NCBI RefSeq assembly: GCF_004745595.1
Contig: NZ_SRLH01000003.1
Span: 186,001 to 250,000, forward strand
Length of the DNA: 64,000 bases
From: Flavobacterium humi
GTDB lineage: Bacteria > Bacteroidota > Bacteroidia > Flavobacteriales > Flavobacteriaceae
Direction of reading: 5' to 3'
Positions 56,101-62,925 of the stretch are shown here, in pieces; within the stretch, counting starts at the first letter, position 1; every line of letters begins with the position of its first letter. A program made the translations under genes and the position numbers. The notes under the pieces were generated by a model. The model was given only the letters and a program-made list of their open reading frames with translations. It made no database searches and was not told the origin of the DNA.

Positions 56101-57204
56101 CTCGTATAATTTTAATGTTTTTACAATATTGAGCTGTAACAATGATGAAATGGTCACTTTTACCCTATCAAAAGGTTGCCCCGGCGATAAAGGAATTGTT
56201 ACTTTCTGGCTCGTACTTAAAAGCTGTAACAGGTCAAGGTTTACCTCATTGCCAAGATCGTGGGTAAAAACGACGGTTGAGCCGTTAAGCGCTTCGACCT
56301 TGATACCATCGGCCAACCCTAAATTCAATATGGATGGGTCATCTATTTGTACTGTAATATGGAATTGATCCGTGGCGTTCGAAAGCGAAGAAAAATAAAC
56401 CGTCTGGCTGATATTTCCCGCAAGGGTCAAAGCGCCCATGCTAACTTGTGAGAATGTATTCGGATTCCCGTCTATGGCATTTTTAGGGGTTGCCACTCCG
56501 GCTCCGCCAAGGCCTAAAATATCTATCGTTCCACCTGTACCGTCAAAAGACGTGGCGAAACTTTTATCGCAAACATCATAACCTTCCGTATAAAAAGCAT
56601 AATAAACTGACATACTGTTGGCTGAGCCGAGCAGCAAAGCATCGGTAAAATCTTCAATTTCCAACCTGTCATAAGCAGCATTTGGTGTTATGGCTACATA
56701 GTAGTAACCGTTCTCGTCTACTATCAGCCGGACATTTTCATTGGAAAACCCCGAATGGCTGGATCCCGAAAGCACACTTGTCGCTCCGTTCTTTGCCTTT
56801 ACGGTAAAATAATGGTCCCCCAAAACAACTGTTCCCAGCAAATCGGCCAAACCGCCGCCCAATCCTCCTCCCAATAAGGAATTCAGGGCATCGGTATTAA
56901 AACCTATCCTTATGTAAGAAGTTGTCCCGGCCGGCAAAGTCGTGGGAAATCCCAGTTCCAGCCTTCCGCTATAACTGCCTATCCCTACTGCTATACCGCC
57001 ATAGGAATTAAGTGTAGCGAAGGTGTTGTCATTCAGGATCGCATTGGATTCGTTATTGACATGACTGTGGGAAATTACCTGATTGGCGTACACATAGCTT
57101 ACTTGTGCGCTTACATCAGTTTGAGAAAAAAAAACGAGTAAGATAGAGATGTAAAATGTTCTGACATAATAATCCCAAATTGTAGAATTCCTATTCATAA
57201 GCAA
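50110..57204 (-). CDS. Giant T9SS adhesin with tandem Ig-like repeats and gliding C-terminal domain
   Basis: This 2364-residue surface protein has a signal peptide ending near residue 34 (DVSAQ). The first 1340 residues are beta domains with several Ig-like-fold modules (e.g. PPVIDVASQNITVCSGQTATVSALT near 375). Residues about 1345-2065 are nine 80-residue tandem repeats. A PKD-like segment and a DUF11-type domain (TKTADNMTPFVDENVVFTIKV, near 2145) follow. The last 89 residues (FNEFTPNEDGSNDFFNI ... GWLQIVR) are the gliding-motility-associated type B C-terminal domain, the signal for T9SS export. It is the first gene of an operon with the PorP/SprF-like and PorE-like genes. The ATG two codons on (57198) is also possible. 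Confidence 0.93.
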   Translation of the reverse strand: MLMNRNSTIWDYYVRTFYISILLVFFSQTDVSAQVSYVYANQVISHSHVNNESNAILNDNTFATLNSYGGIAVGIGSYSGRLELGFPTTLPAGTTSYIRIGFNTDALNSLLGGGLGGGLADLLGTVVLGDHYFTVKAKNGATSVLSGSSHSGFSNENVRLIVDENGYYYVAITPNAAYDRLEIEDFTDALLLGSANSMSVYYAFYTEGYDVCDKSFATSFDGTGGTIDILGLGGAGVATPKNAIDGNPNTFSQVSMGALTLAGNISQTVYFSSLSNATDQFHITVQIDDPSILNLGLADGIKVEALNGSTVVFTHDLGNEVNLDLLQLLSTSQKVTIPLSPGQPFDRVKVTISSLLQLNIVKTLKLYEITRSPAPPVIDVASQNITVCSGQTATVSALTANTNELVWYAGPVGGVPLAVTAYNGSYTTGALATTTTVYVAARKIGCTVDSERIPVVINVVPVPIASDITIDAAIQASCLGVAVLAPTTLIPNSAFHYYTDQLKAQEITTGFSGHPGITYVKDNITGALTISGLTMGNTPITYYVSIEVSGTCENAINTLQPVQVTAPTETTLDVQASITGCGFVNLRDAIVNFDTSGDTVYTFYDAADMPITGSQASNIQASGIYYIQASNTAQTCASDKEQVNVTVNPLPQLGVSPTSYSANIGETVTLLSTSNAPIVWYDQNGTALASNIAGPFTQAGTYTFTVVANNGLCSKSLSVTVIVLDPNACPVMMEKVFADTQSSDSIITGGVVNGAAAIDHNLQTNSTIITGLGLLGIGTTWQTLEWNTTIAAGTPLTIKLGSEYSGLALIGAVSVVGTKRNGVGNPIDIGTIQPISGDLLNLLPGENSFEYTFVPANGSGPQAYDGVRIIVGSVLSVAQNIKVYEAYYTKEADPIVCPSGDVEDIFYGAVDLGVGALTSLVAVQNPWNAVDNDEATFATLYKTVGVLAAAEMTVKFSTPSQGNDILKIKISKPGTQLTVGLLFGFTIQRYMGNTPVGDLMEVNGAFLNTELLNGGAEVLLVSNSQSPAFDRVRIRFGGPANVLDFLQVHMVKREALIDVVGSGGDNIIEVCFGDTVSIAPQPCTTYTWYDSEYGGTVVATGSTFIVPNTLSVGSHDFYIQPVRNGCEVLSRTKITIIVGATAPEVAIGSILINSGTDTVFCSANGAVTLTAQLNSLPVLTNPVFHWYSSDGINQIAIPGETSATLNLTGLVPGTYTYYVGVSSDEFCETLQNERAEITFTILPFSVANDITINDVQQCLNTDVVLQPATILANPVYNWYFTNDTTLPIVNGTFSGVTYSIAANGALTISGLTATNSPYTYYVSISSDTTCQNIAGTFQDVSVIINDTPTPTTLDTTQDFCLINTPTVANIQVTGTTIIWYDAATGGNVVAPTTALVNGMIYYATQTDAITGCESSIRLAVTVQVNDGATPTTLDTTQDFCLINNPTVANIQVTGTTIVWYDAATGGNIIAPTTALVNGMVYYASQIDPVNGCESSIRLAVTVQVNDGATPTTLDTTQDFCLINTPTVANIQVTGTTIIWYDAATGGNIVAPTTALVNGMVYYASQIDPVNGCESSIRLAVTVQVNDGATPTTLDTTQDFCLINTPTVANIQVTGTTIIWYDAATGGNVVAPTTALVNGMVYYASQIDPVNGCESSIRLAVTVQVNDGATPTTLDTTQDFCLINTPTVANIQVTGTTIVWYDAATGGNIIAPTTALVNGMVYYASQIDPVNGCESSIRLAVTVQVNDGATPTTLDTTQDFCLINTPTVANIQVTGTTIVWYDAATGGNIVAPTTALVNGMVYYASQTDPVSGCVSSVRLAVTVQVNDGATPTTSNTTQGFCLLTNPTVSNIQVTGTGIVWYDAATGGNIVAPTTALVNGMVYYASQIDPVNGCESSIRLAVTVQINDGTTPTTNDTTQDFCLINNPTVANIQVNGTGIVWYDAATGGNVIAPTTALVNGMTYYASQVSAVGGCVSSIRLAVTVQINNAAPPTTTDATQDFCSSSNATIADIQVTGTGVVWYTTATGGTVLAPTTLLVSGTTYYASQVDPVSGCESSIRLAVTIQFYAGIPAVITGGTPTVCINEPVTYTTNAGMTNYSWNVTSGGNIISGGTATDNSVTVSWDQIGNESISVAFVDTNGCSGSSTTSNVTVATCSNLTITKTADNMTPFVDENVVFTIKVSNVGSTQFHNVIVNEQIQSGFQYVSYVASHGTYNPVTGIWTIPVLNANEVATLTLTVKVLFEGIHDNTATIDMSDPIDPDDGNVAGVSLGPLCLVIFNEFTPNEDGSNDFFNIMCAEYYPNNKLEVYNRYGSLVYSTNGYKNNWKGIANVKGTFDGTELPSGTYYYIFDIGESKGVKTGWLQIVR
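51010..53170. repeat. Nine 240-bp tandem repeats inside the adhesin
   Basis: The unit encodes 80 residues (core QDFCLINTPTVANIQVTG, WYDAATGG, NGMVYYASQIDPVNGCESS). Six of the nine units, at the N-terminal end of the array, are nearly identical at DNA level: units at 52201-52440 and 52441-52680 differ at about ten of 240 positions. The three units at the C-terminal end (towards 51010) are more diverged. Each unit has two cysteines. Confidence 0.9.
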
Positions 57205-57670
57205 TAATTTAATTGTTCTTAACTCAGTGAATTACAGGAGTTTGTTCGTAGGCAGTCAAATCCTATAGAATGAACTTCTTGTTATTTGGAACAAAATGCA
57301 TGTTCCCAAACAAAACAATAAATATTTAACAATAATGTAATAGACTATAATTTGGGGGGTATTTCAAAAAACGTATTTGTAACTTAAATACTGTTAAAAA
57401 AATTAAACCGGTTCGAAAGAACTGTAACAATCCTTTCAAGTAAAATATAATTAAACTTGTTTATGCGTGCGCGGTAAGACTTATGGGAGAAAACATAAAA
57501 TGCAATGACACTCTTTTCATAATGTTCTGTTTTGGATCGTCATTATACTAAAGTAGGTACTATGTTTGTATCAAAGTTATCTTATTTTTAATTAGTTATG
57601 TTACGGTTTTACCGTATTAAATGTTAAGGTTTGGATTTGCAAGGGTTCCAAACCGGGGTTTTAGGCACAA
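57205..57670. other. Gene-free region upstream of the adhesin, with an inverted repeat
   Basis: About 465 bases without a credible gene. An inverted repeat TTTGGAACA / TGTTCCCAAA lies at 57285-57293 and 57301-57310, about 80 bases before the adhesin start. It may fold in the leader or bind a regulator. No full consensus promoter was found. Confidence 0.5.
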
Positions 57671-57700
57671 AAAAAGGGATTCCGATTGGGATCCCTTTTT
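57671..57700. terminator. Intrinsic terminator of the two-component pair
   Basis: The 13-bp stem AAAAAGGGATCCC / GGGATCCCTTTTT-like (one wobble) has a 4-base loop and lies between the regulator stop and the adhesin leader. Confidence 0.85.
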
Positions 57701-57721
57701 CAGAAAGAAAGGAAAAAAGGT

Positions 57722-58384
57722 TTAGATCAAGCCTAGTTTTTTAGCTTCCCTGATAATATCTTCGTCTGTCCCTTTTTCGATACAGAAATAATCCTTTATC
57801 TGGACCTTCCTTTTTTCGATGGAACTGATGGACAGGTTCAGGTGGTTGGGAAGGTTTTTCGTTTTTATACCCTGCGCAAGAAGCGTTATGATTTGACGGT
57901 TGAAATTGTCCAGGTATACTTTCTTTGACAGCAATTCTTTCAAACATTGTTTAACGGTCATACTGTGGTAGGTTTCCCCATTGACAATCATATCAAAGGC
58001 GGTAAGCAATTCTTCAGCGCTGAAATCGCTTTTAACCAGCAATCCGGCAGGTTCGATATTCCGTAAGATATTGTATAGCAAAAGTGCCTCGGTATGCGAG
58101 GTAAGGATGGCTATTTTACTGTTGGGCATATGCTTTTTGACCAGCATCGCCAAATCTTCACCGGAGTTGATGTTTTTTTCTTCAAATGGAGGCAAGCTGT
58201 AATCCAGGAAAATCAAATCGAAAAAATTCGACTTTGCCTTATTTGTGATAATCTCATAAGCGCTTTCGCAATTATGGGCTGCCGTGGTTTCTATTTCATA
58301 TCCTAAAGCATTATAAGACAGAATAATTTTATATCCCTCGATCATTGAAGGATGGTCATCTACCATGAGAATTTTTAATACCAT
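57722..58384 (-). CDS. NarL/LuxR-type response regulator
   Basis: This 220-residue regulator has an N-terminal receiver domain with the acidic pair DD (9-10) and the phospho-acceptor Asp61 in LIFLDYSLP. A C-terminal LuxR-type helix-turn-helix lies at about 155-205 (FNRQIITLLAQGIKTKNLPNHLNLSISSIEKRKVQIKDYF). It lies 30 bases after the sensor kinase gene, so the two form a two-component system. The DNA targets are unknown. The adjacent adhesin operon is a candidate because it is the next transcription unit; this is inference. Confidence 0.92.
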   Translation of the reverse strand: MVLKILMVDDHPSMIEGYKIILSYNALGYEIETTAAHNCESAYEIITNKAKSNFFDLIFLDYSLPPFEEKNINSGEDLAMLVKKHMPNSKIAILTSHTEALLLYNILRNIEPAGLLVKSDFSAEELLTAFDMIVNGETYHSMTVKQCLKELLSKKVYLDNFNRQIITLLAQGIKTKNLPNHLNLSISSIEKRKVQIKDYFCIEKGTDEDIIREAKKLGLI

Positions 58385-58414
58385 ACGTGTTTTATAAACT
58401 ATTGTGAAACAAAT

Positions 58415-60481
58415 TTATGCCGGGATATAAATATCGATTTGGGTTCCTTCTCCCTTTTGGGACTGAAACTGGATGTCACCACCGACTATTTTAATCCTGG
58501 ACTGCATATTTTTAAGGCCAATGCCTTCTTTTGTCTTCTTGACATCAAAACCAATCCCGTCGTCCGCTATTTCTATGTGAATGCGATTGCCCAGTTTTGT
58601 AAGGGTTGCCCGGACGTTTTTGGCTTTGGCATACTTATTAATGTTTTGCAATGATTCCTGGAATATCCTGTAAAGGTGCATTTTGGTGGTGCTTTCCACT
58701 TCCTCCCAATTGATGGCAGAATCCGTTTCCAGGTGGTAATTGGCTTCGGAAATGCTTTTTTGCTCTTCAAAAAGGGAATCCACAATTGTTTCAAAGCTGT
58801 CTTTCCCGGAGAAAATATCTTTGCTCAAATCATGGGAAATGCTCCGTATCTCTTTTTCTATGTTTTGGATGTTTTCAATATGCGAAAGGCATTTTTTTAT
58901 CGTTTCCTCATCTGTCCTTTTGCTCAGGATGAACAGATTCAGACGGGTACTGGTCAGTTTGCTCATTACCCCGTCGTGGAGTTCCTGGGCAATTCGTTTT
59001 TTCTCATTTTGCCGGCCTTCCTCAATTTTATTTTGCTGCTCAAGCATCAACTGATAGATTTGCTCATTGGCCTCCTGTTGGTCTTTTTCGAACTGCAATT
59101 CCTTATTTCTGGCGTGTTGGACTTTAGTAATATACAATAATACGATGATCAATAATAAGACCGAACTTAGTCCTAAAATTAACCATCTTTGTGATGAAAT
59201 CTTATTTTTTTCCGCTTCGATATTGTTCTTTTGAGTCAGGATTTCATCTGTCTCGAACTCTATCCTTGCAAATTTGTTCCGTGTGGCCCGCTCCATGTTC
59301 TGGAGGCTGTCGCTCAATTTGATGTAATTCCTGTTATGGACTGCTGCTTTTTTAGGGTCGATTTTAGCCAAAAGTTCCAAAGAGGCTAATTCGTCCCTGT
59401 AATTTTTTGTTTCACTCGCCTTTGCTTTGGCATCGTTTATAAATTCCAAAGCTTTGGTAGTATCTTTTTGGGCAAGATAATATTCGGCTAAATGTATTTT
59501 GTTGATGACGATACCCGGTAAAATCTGTAAACTGTCCCGTATCCGCAATGATTTTTTAAACATCGGAGAGACCGTATTATTTCCCATTTTGAATTTAGAG
59601 TAGGCTAAATTATCAATAATGGCGGCAAATATTGCCGGATGGATTTTATCCAGGTCATTGATTTGTAAAGCGTTTTGATAGGTTTCAACCGCTTTTCCAT
59701 ATTGCTTTAAATGCTGGTAAACAACACCAATATTATTGAATGTCTGTGCTTTTAAGATCTCATACTGAGGTTCTTTTTTTAAATTTTCCAGCTCTGAAAA
59801 GGCCTTTTGGTGGTATTCAAGGGATTTATTGAAATCATCCATCCCAAGCAAGGAACTTCCCAGATTCACATTACATTCATACGACAGCATTTTTGCGTCT
59901 ATCTCTTTGGCCAGGCCCAATGCCCGGATGGTTGCTATCTCACTTCCTATATAATTCCTTTCGGTAAGCATTATATAGGCTTTGTATAAAATAGTCTTGG
60001 CAAGGTTTTCCTTGTCGTTTAACTTCCGGTATAGTTTTTCAGCCTTTGAATAGTAATAATAGGCACTGTCATTGTTGGCTTTTTCAAAATAAAAATCCCC
60101 GATATAGTACAGTGCTTTCGGGATACTTAACGTATCGTTGCTTTGTAATGCCAGCGAGTAGGACTTCCTGCTCACATTCAAATATTTATCCAATTCGTAA
60201 AGCTCAAAATACCGGTTCGCGATTTTAAAATGGTTCCTTCTGTTCAAAGAATCATTTTTTGTCTTGCTTACCATTTCAAAAGCCTTGTCCGTATAATCGA
60301 GACGCTCTTTTTTGGAATACGCTTCATTGCGGGCTTTTGACAGCAAGGTATCGAGGTTCCTTGCAGACAAATCGTCCAGCTTTTCTTTTTTCTCATCCGA
60401 GCAACTGGCAAGGAAAAGAAAAAAAACGAAAAGGAAATAAATTTTACGGTTCAAATTAATTAATTTGGTTAAAGATGACAC
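58415..60481 (-). CDS. TPR sensor histidine kinase (HisKA_3 type)
   Basis: This 688-residue protein has a lipoprotein-like signal (FLFLASC, near 27). Six or more TPR units follow (about 60-370, e.g. YKAYIMLTERNYIGSEIATI), then a transmembrane helix near 430-452 (WLILGLSSVLLLIIVLLYI) and a coiled coil. The HisKA_3 domain has the phospho-acceptor His502 (AQELHDGV), and the HATPase domain ends the protein (ADDGIGFDVKKTKEGIGLKNM, near 640). It pairs with the response regulator 30 bases downstream. A -7-like box (TAAATTTG, 60483-60490) sits directly against the start codon, which is unusual. Confidence 0.9.
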   Translation of the reverse strand: MSSLTKLINLNRKIYFLFVFFLFLASCSDEKKEKLDDLSARNLDTLLSKARNEAYSKKERLDYTDKAFEMVSKTKNDSLNRRNHFKIANRYFELYELDKYLNVSRKSYSLALQSNDTLSIPKALYYIGDFYFEKANNDSAYYYYSKAEKLYRKLNDKENLAKTILYKAYIMLTERNYIGSEIATIRALGLAKEIDAKMLSYECNVNLGSSLLGMDDFNKSLEYHQKAFSELENLKKEPQYEILKAQTFNNIGVVYQHLKQYGKAVETYQNALQINDLDKIHPAIFAAIIDNLAYSKFKMGNNTVSPMFKKSLRIRDSLQILPGIVINKIHLAEYYLAQKDTTKALEFINDAKAKASETKNYRDELASLELLAKIDPKKAAVHNRNYIKLSDSLQNMERATRNKFARIEFETDEILTQKNNIEAEKNKISSQRWLILGLSSVLLLIIVLLYITKVQHARNKELQFEKDQQEANEQIYQLMLEQQNKIEEGRQNEKKRIAQELHDGVMSKLTSTRLNLFILSKRTDEETIKKCLSHIENIQNIEKEIRSISHDLSKDIFSGKDSFETIVDSLFEEQKSISEANYHLETDSAINWEEVESTTKMHLYRIFQESLQNINKYAKAKNVRATLTKLGNRIHIEIADDGIGFDVKKTKEGIGLKNMQSRIKIVGGDIQFQSQKGEGTQIDIYIPA

Positions 60482-60546
60482 ACAAATTTAAACAAAATTT
60501 AATTGCCCGAAAACGATTACAAAAGTAATTTCGACGGTTCCCCGAA

Positions 60547-60756
60547 TTAATCTTGTTTTGGCTTAACAATAGGATCAACTGTAACAACTGGAGGGATTTC
60601 CTCGTCACCATCTTTACCAGATACACTTGCGCTATTGTTTAGTGTGGTATTTTCTGAAACCTGAGTGGTATTGTTTTCGTCAATTTCGTCAACTGAACAA
60701 GAGGTTAAAGCACCAAAACAAACTACAAAGCCTAGGGTAAATAAAAATTTTTTCAT
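60547..60756 (-). CDS. Small acidic lipoprotein of unknown function
   Basis: This 69-residue protein has a signal peptide with lipobox Cys20 (GALTSC). An acidic, low-complexity mature region ends PPVVTVDPIVKPKQD. No family was recognised. It is a single gene on the minus strand, upstream of the sensor kinase by 65 bases. It may be part of the same transcript. Confidence 0.6.
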   Translation of the reverse strand: MKKFLFTLGFVVCFGALTSCSVDEIDENNTTQVSENTTLNNSASVSGKDGDEEIPPVVTVDPIVKPKQD

Positions 60757-60874
60757 AATATTAATAATTAAATTGATTAAAACTTGTTTTTGGAAACATC
60801 AAAGATGGAAATGACTGATTCAGAGAGTTTAAAAAACTTACATTATCTTTTATTTCATCCGTGTTGTTTTTTAT

Positions 60875-60900
60875 GTTATAATTTTATTCAAAATTATAAC
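60875..60900. other. Perfect 11-bp hairpin in an intergenic region
   Basis: GTTATAATTTT and AAAATTATAAC are separated by 4 bases. It lies between divergent genes and lacks a T-run on either side. Function unknown. The remainder of the 285-base gap holds nothing else I can name. Confidence 0.45.
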
Positions 60901-61041
60901 CCTTTGAATAATCAATTTTATGGTTTTACCTCGTATTTTGTTAAATAAATTTTCATGCCGGAAAAAGCAGCAAAACCGATCTGTTTTTTTAAGAAAGGGA
61001 TTCGCTATTTTTTGTAAATTTCGGAATATAATTTGATTAAA

Positions 61042-61767
61042 ATGAGAACATTAGTAATAGGCGACATACATGGTGGCCTTATTGCCTTACAACAAATACT
61101 TCAACGAGCTAAAATAACACCCAGAGACACGTTGATTTTTCTTGGCGATTATGTCGATGGATGGAGCCAATCCCCTCAGGTACTGGACTTTCTGATCCAG
61201 CTTGACAGTACCCATAATTGTATTTTTATCCGTGGAAACCATGACGAACTGGCCGTGCACTGGCTACAGAACAATCACAACAACCCCATGTGGTACGAAC
61301 ATGGAGGCAGATCAACCGTATTGGCTTATGAATCTGTTCCGGAAAAAACAAGGCAAAAACACATTGATTTCCTTCTTGCCCTGAAAAATTACCACCTGGA
61401 CGAGCAGAACAGGCTATTTGTACATGCCGGATTCACGAACCTGAAAGGTGTCACCATAGAACATTTCCCCCGGATGCTGTATTGGGACAGGACGCTTTGG
61501 GAACTTGCCCTTTCTTTCAATGCCCAATTAAGCCGCGATTCTGTTTTTTACCCGAAACGGTTGTTGCTCTACGACGAAATTTTTATCGGGCATACGCCTG
61601 TTTCCCAAATCAATGAAACCACACCGGTCAACAAAGCCAATGTCTGGAACGTTGATACCGGGGCAGCTTTTAACGGCCCGCTGACCATTATGGATATTCA
61701 CACTAAGGAATTTTGGCAAAGCGACCCTGTAAGCAGTCTCTATCCTGATGAAAAAGGCCGGAATTAA
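61042..61767 (+). CDS. Metallophosphoesterase (PrpA-type serine/threonine phosphatase-like)
   Basis: This 241-residue cytosolic protein shows the calcineurin-type metal motifs GDIHG (7-11), GDYVDG (near 36) and GNHDE (near 65), followed by FVHAGF and IFIGHTPV (near 180). This is the layout of PPP-type protein phosphatases and diadenosine-tetraphosphatase-like enzymes; the true substrate is unknown. The start ATG at 61042 is preferred over an in-frame TTG nine bases upstream. It is followed after 42 bases by the barrel gene, which has its own -7 box. Confidence 0.88.
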   Translation: MRTLVIGDIHGGLIALQQILQRAKITPRDTLIFLGDYVDGWSQSPQVLDFLIQLDSTHNCIFIRGNHDELAVHWLQNNHNNPMWYEHGGRSTVLAYESVPEKTRQKHIDFLLALKNYHLDEQNRLFVHAGFTNLKGVTIEHFPRMLYWDRTLWELALSFNAQLSRDSVFYPKRLLLYDEIFIGHTPVSQINETTPVNKANVWNVDTGAAFNGPLTIMDIHTKEFWQSDPVSSLYPDEKGRN

Positions 61768-61779
61768 AAGGAACTTTCT

Positions 61780-61787
61780 TATCTTTG
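61780..61787 (+). promoter_or_regulatory. -7 box for the beta-barrel gene
   Basis: TATCTTTG is a full -7 match 22 bases before the start codon of the next gene. No TTG was found at -33. Confidence 0.45.
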
Positions 61788-61809
61788 TCCTCAATTAAAA
61801 TTTTTGAAA

Positions 61810-62307
61810 ATGAAAAAAATCATCACACTTATTGCTGTGTTTACAGCCTGTTTAGCAAATGCTCAAGCGTTTAAAGGAAAAGGAGACATCAAATTCCAGG
61901 TGGGTGCCAATATCCAGCAAGATGCAACAGGTATTACTTCTACAGCCGATTTTGGGTTAGGTGAAAACATGTCATTTGGTTTTCAGGTTACCTATTTGCT
62001 ATCTGCCAACAAATATTTGGATTTCAGTCCGGAGTTTGGAGACAGGGCAGATGTCAGGGCACGTTTCAATGCAAATCTGGGCAATGTTATAAATGTAGAT
62101 GATAAATTCGATGTATATCCTGGACTGGATCTGGGCTTACGGAATTTCGGAGGGCACGTGGGAGCGCGGTATTTCTTTACCGACGGATTTGGTGTGTTTA
62201 CCGAAGCCGCTTTCCCTATCGCGAAATACGATACTACAGACAATGAGCTTTTTGACAATTACAACAACCAGTTCAATGTAAGCATAGGAATGTCTTTTAA
62301 CCTGTAA
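61810..62307 (+). CDS. Small outer membrane beta-barrel protein (DUF6646-like)
   Basis: This 165-residue protein has a signal peptide (ending ANAQ, near 20). The rest alternates polar and hydrophobic residues like an 8-stranded barrel, closing with NNQFNVSIGMSFNL. The opening FKGKGDIKFQVGANIQQDATG recalls, from memory, a flavobacterial family named DUF6646. Role unknown. ATG at 61810 is used instead of the in-frame TTG two codons upstream. The PhnA-type gene starts 2 bases after its stop. Confidence 0.75.
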   Translation: MKKIITLIAVFTACLANAQAFKGKGDIKFQVGANIQQDATGITSTADFGLGENMSFGFQVTYLLSANKYLDFSPEFGDRADVRARFNANLGNVINVDDKFDVYPGLDLGLRNFGGHVGARYFFTDGFGVFTEAAFPIAKYDTTDNELFDNYNNQFNVSIGMSFNL

Positions 62308-62309
62308 TA

Positions 62310-62894
62310 ATGAGCGTACTAGAGAAGAAATTAAAAGACAGGAGCGATTCCAAATGCGAATTGTGCGGCAACAGCCATGACTTAAAGGCCTATCTTGTAC
62401 CGCCTGCTTCCACAGGAAATTTGGAAGACAGTATCCTGGCGTGCGCCACTTGCATCAACCAGATTGAAAATCCGGAAACCACCGATGCCAACCATTGGCG
62501 CTGCTTAAGCGACAGCATGTGGAATGAAAACAAACCCGTCCAGGTTGTAGCCTGGCGGATGCTGACCAGGTTGCGTACAGAAGGCTGGCCACAGGATTTG
62601 CTAGACATGATGTACCTTGATGAAGAAACCCAGGAATGGGCTTCTGCTACTGGTGAAGGCGATGACGAAGAAGGCAAAATCGTCCATAAGGATTCGAACG
62701 GCAATATCCTAAAAGACGGAGATTCTGTAGTACTGATTAAAGATTTGGATGTAAAAGGAGCAACTTTTACTGCAAAAAGAGGCGCGCCGGTCCATAATAT
62801 CAAATTGGTCTGGGACAACGCCGGGCAAATCGAAGGCCGCGTAGAAGGGCAGCATATTGTCATTTTGACACAATATGTAAAAAAAACGAAATAA
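62310..62894 (+). CDS. PhnA/YjdM-type zinc-ribbon protein
   Basis: This 194-residue soluble protein has an N-terminal zinc-ribbon (C16-x-x-C19 and C45-x-x-C48). Its C-terminal PhnA domain (about 120-190) contains VHKDSNGNILKDGDSVVLIKDLDVKGA. PhnA was once linked to phosphonate use, but the family's real function is unclear; here there are no other phn genes. It is the last gene before a terminator. Confidence 0.88.
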   Translation: MSVLEKKLKDRSDSKCELCGNSHDLKAYLVPPASTGNLEDSILACATCINQIENPETTDANHWRCLSDSMWNENKPVQVVAWRMLTRLRTEGWPQDLLDMMYLDEETQEWASATGEGDDEEGKIVHKDSNGNILKDGDSVVLIKDLDVKGATFTAKRGAPVHNIKLVWDNAGQIEGRVEGQHIVILTQYVKKTK

Positions 62895-62899
62895 AAATC

Positions 62900-62925
62900 A
62901 AAAGAGTCCCGGTTGGGACTCTTTT
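62900..62925. terminator. Bidirectional intrinsic terminator
   Basis: The 11-bp stem AAAAGAGTCCC / GGGACTCTTTT with a 4-base loop lies between convergent genes. Confidence 0.9.
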
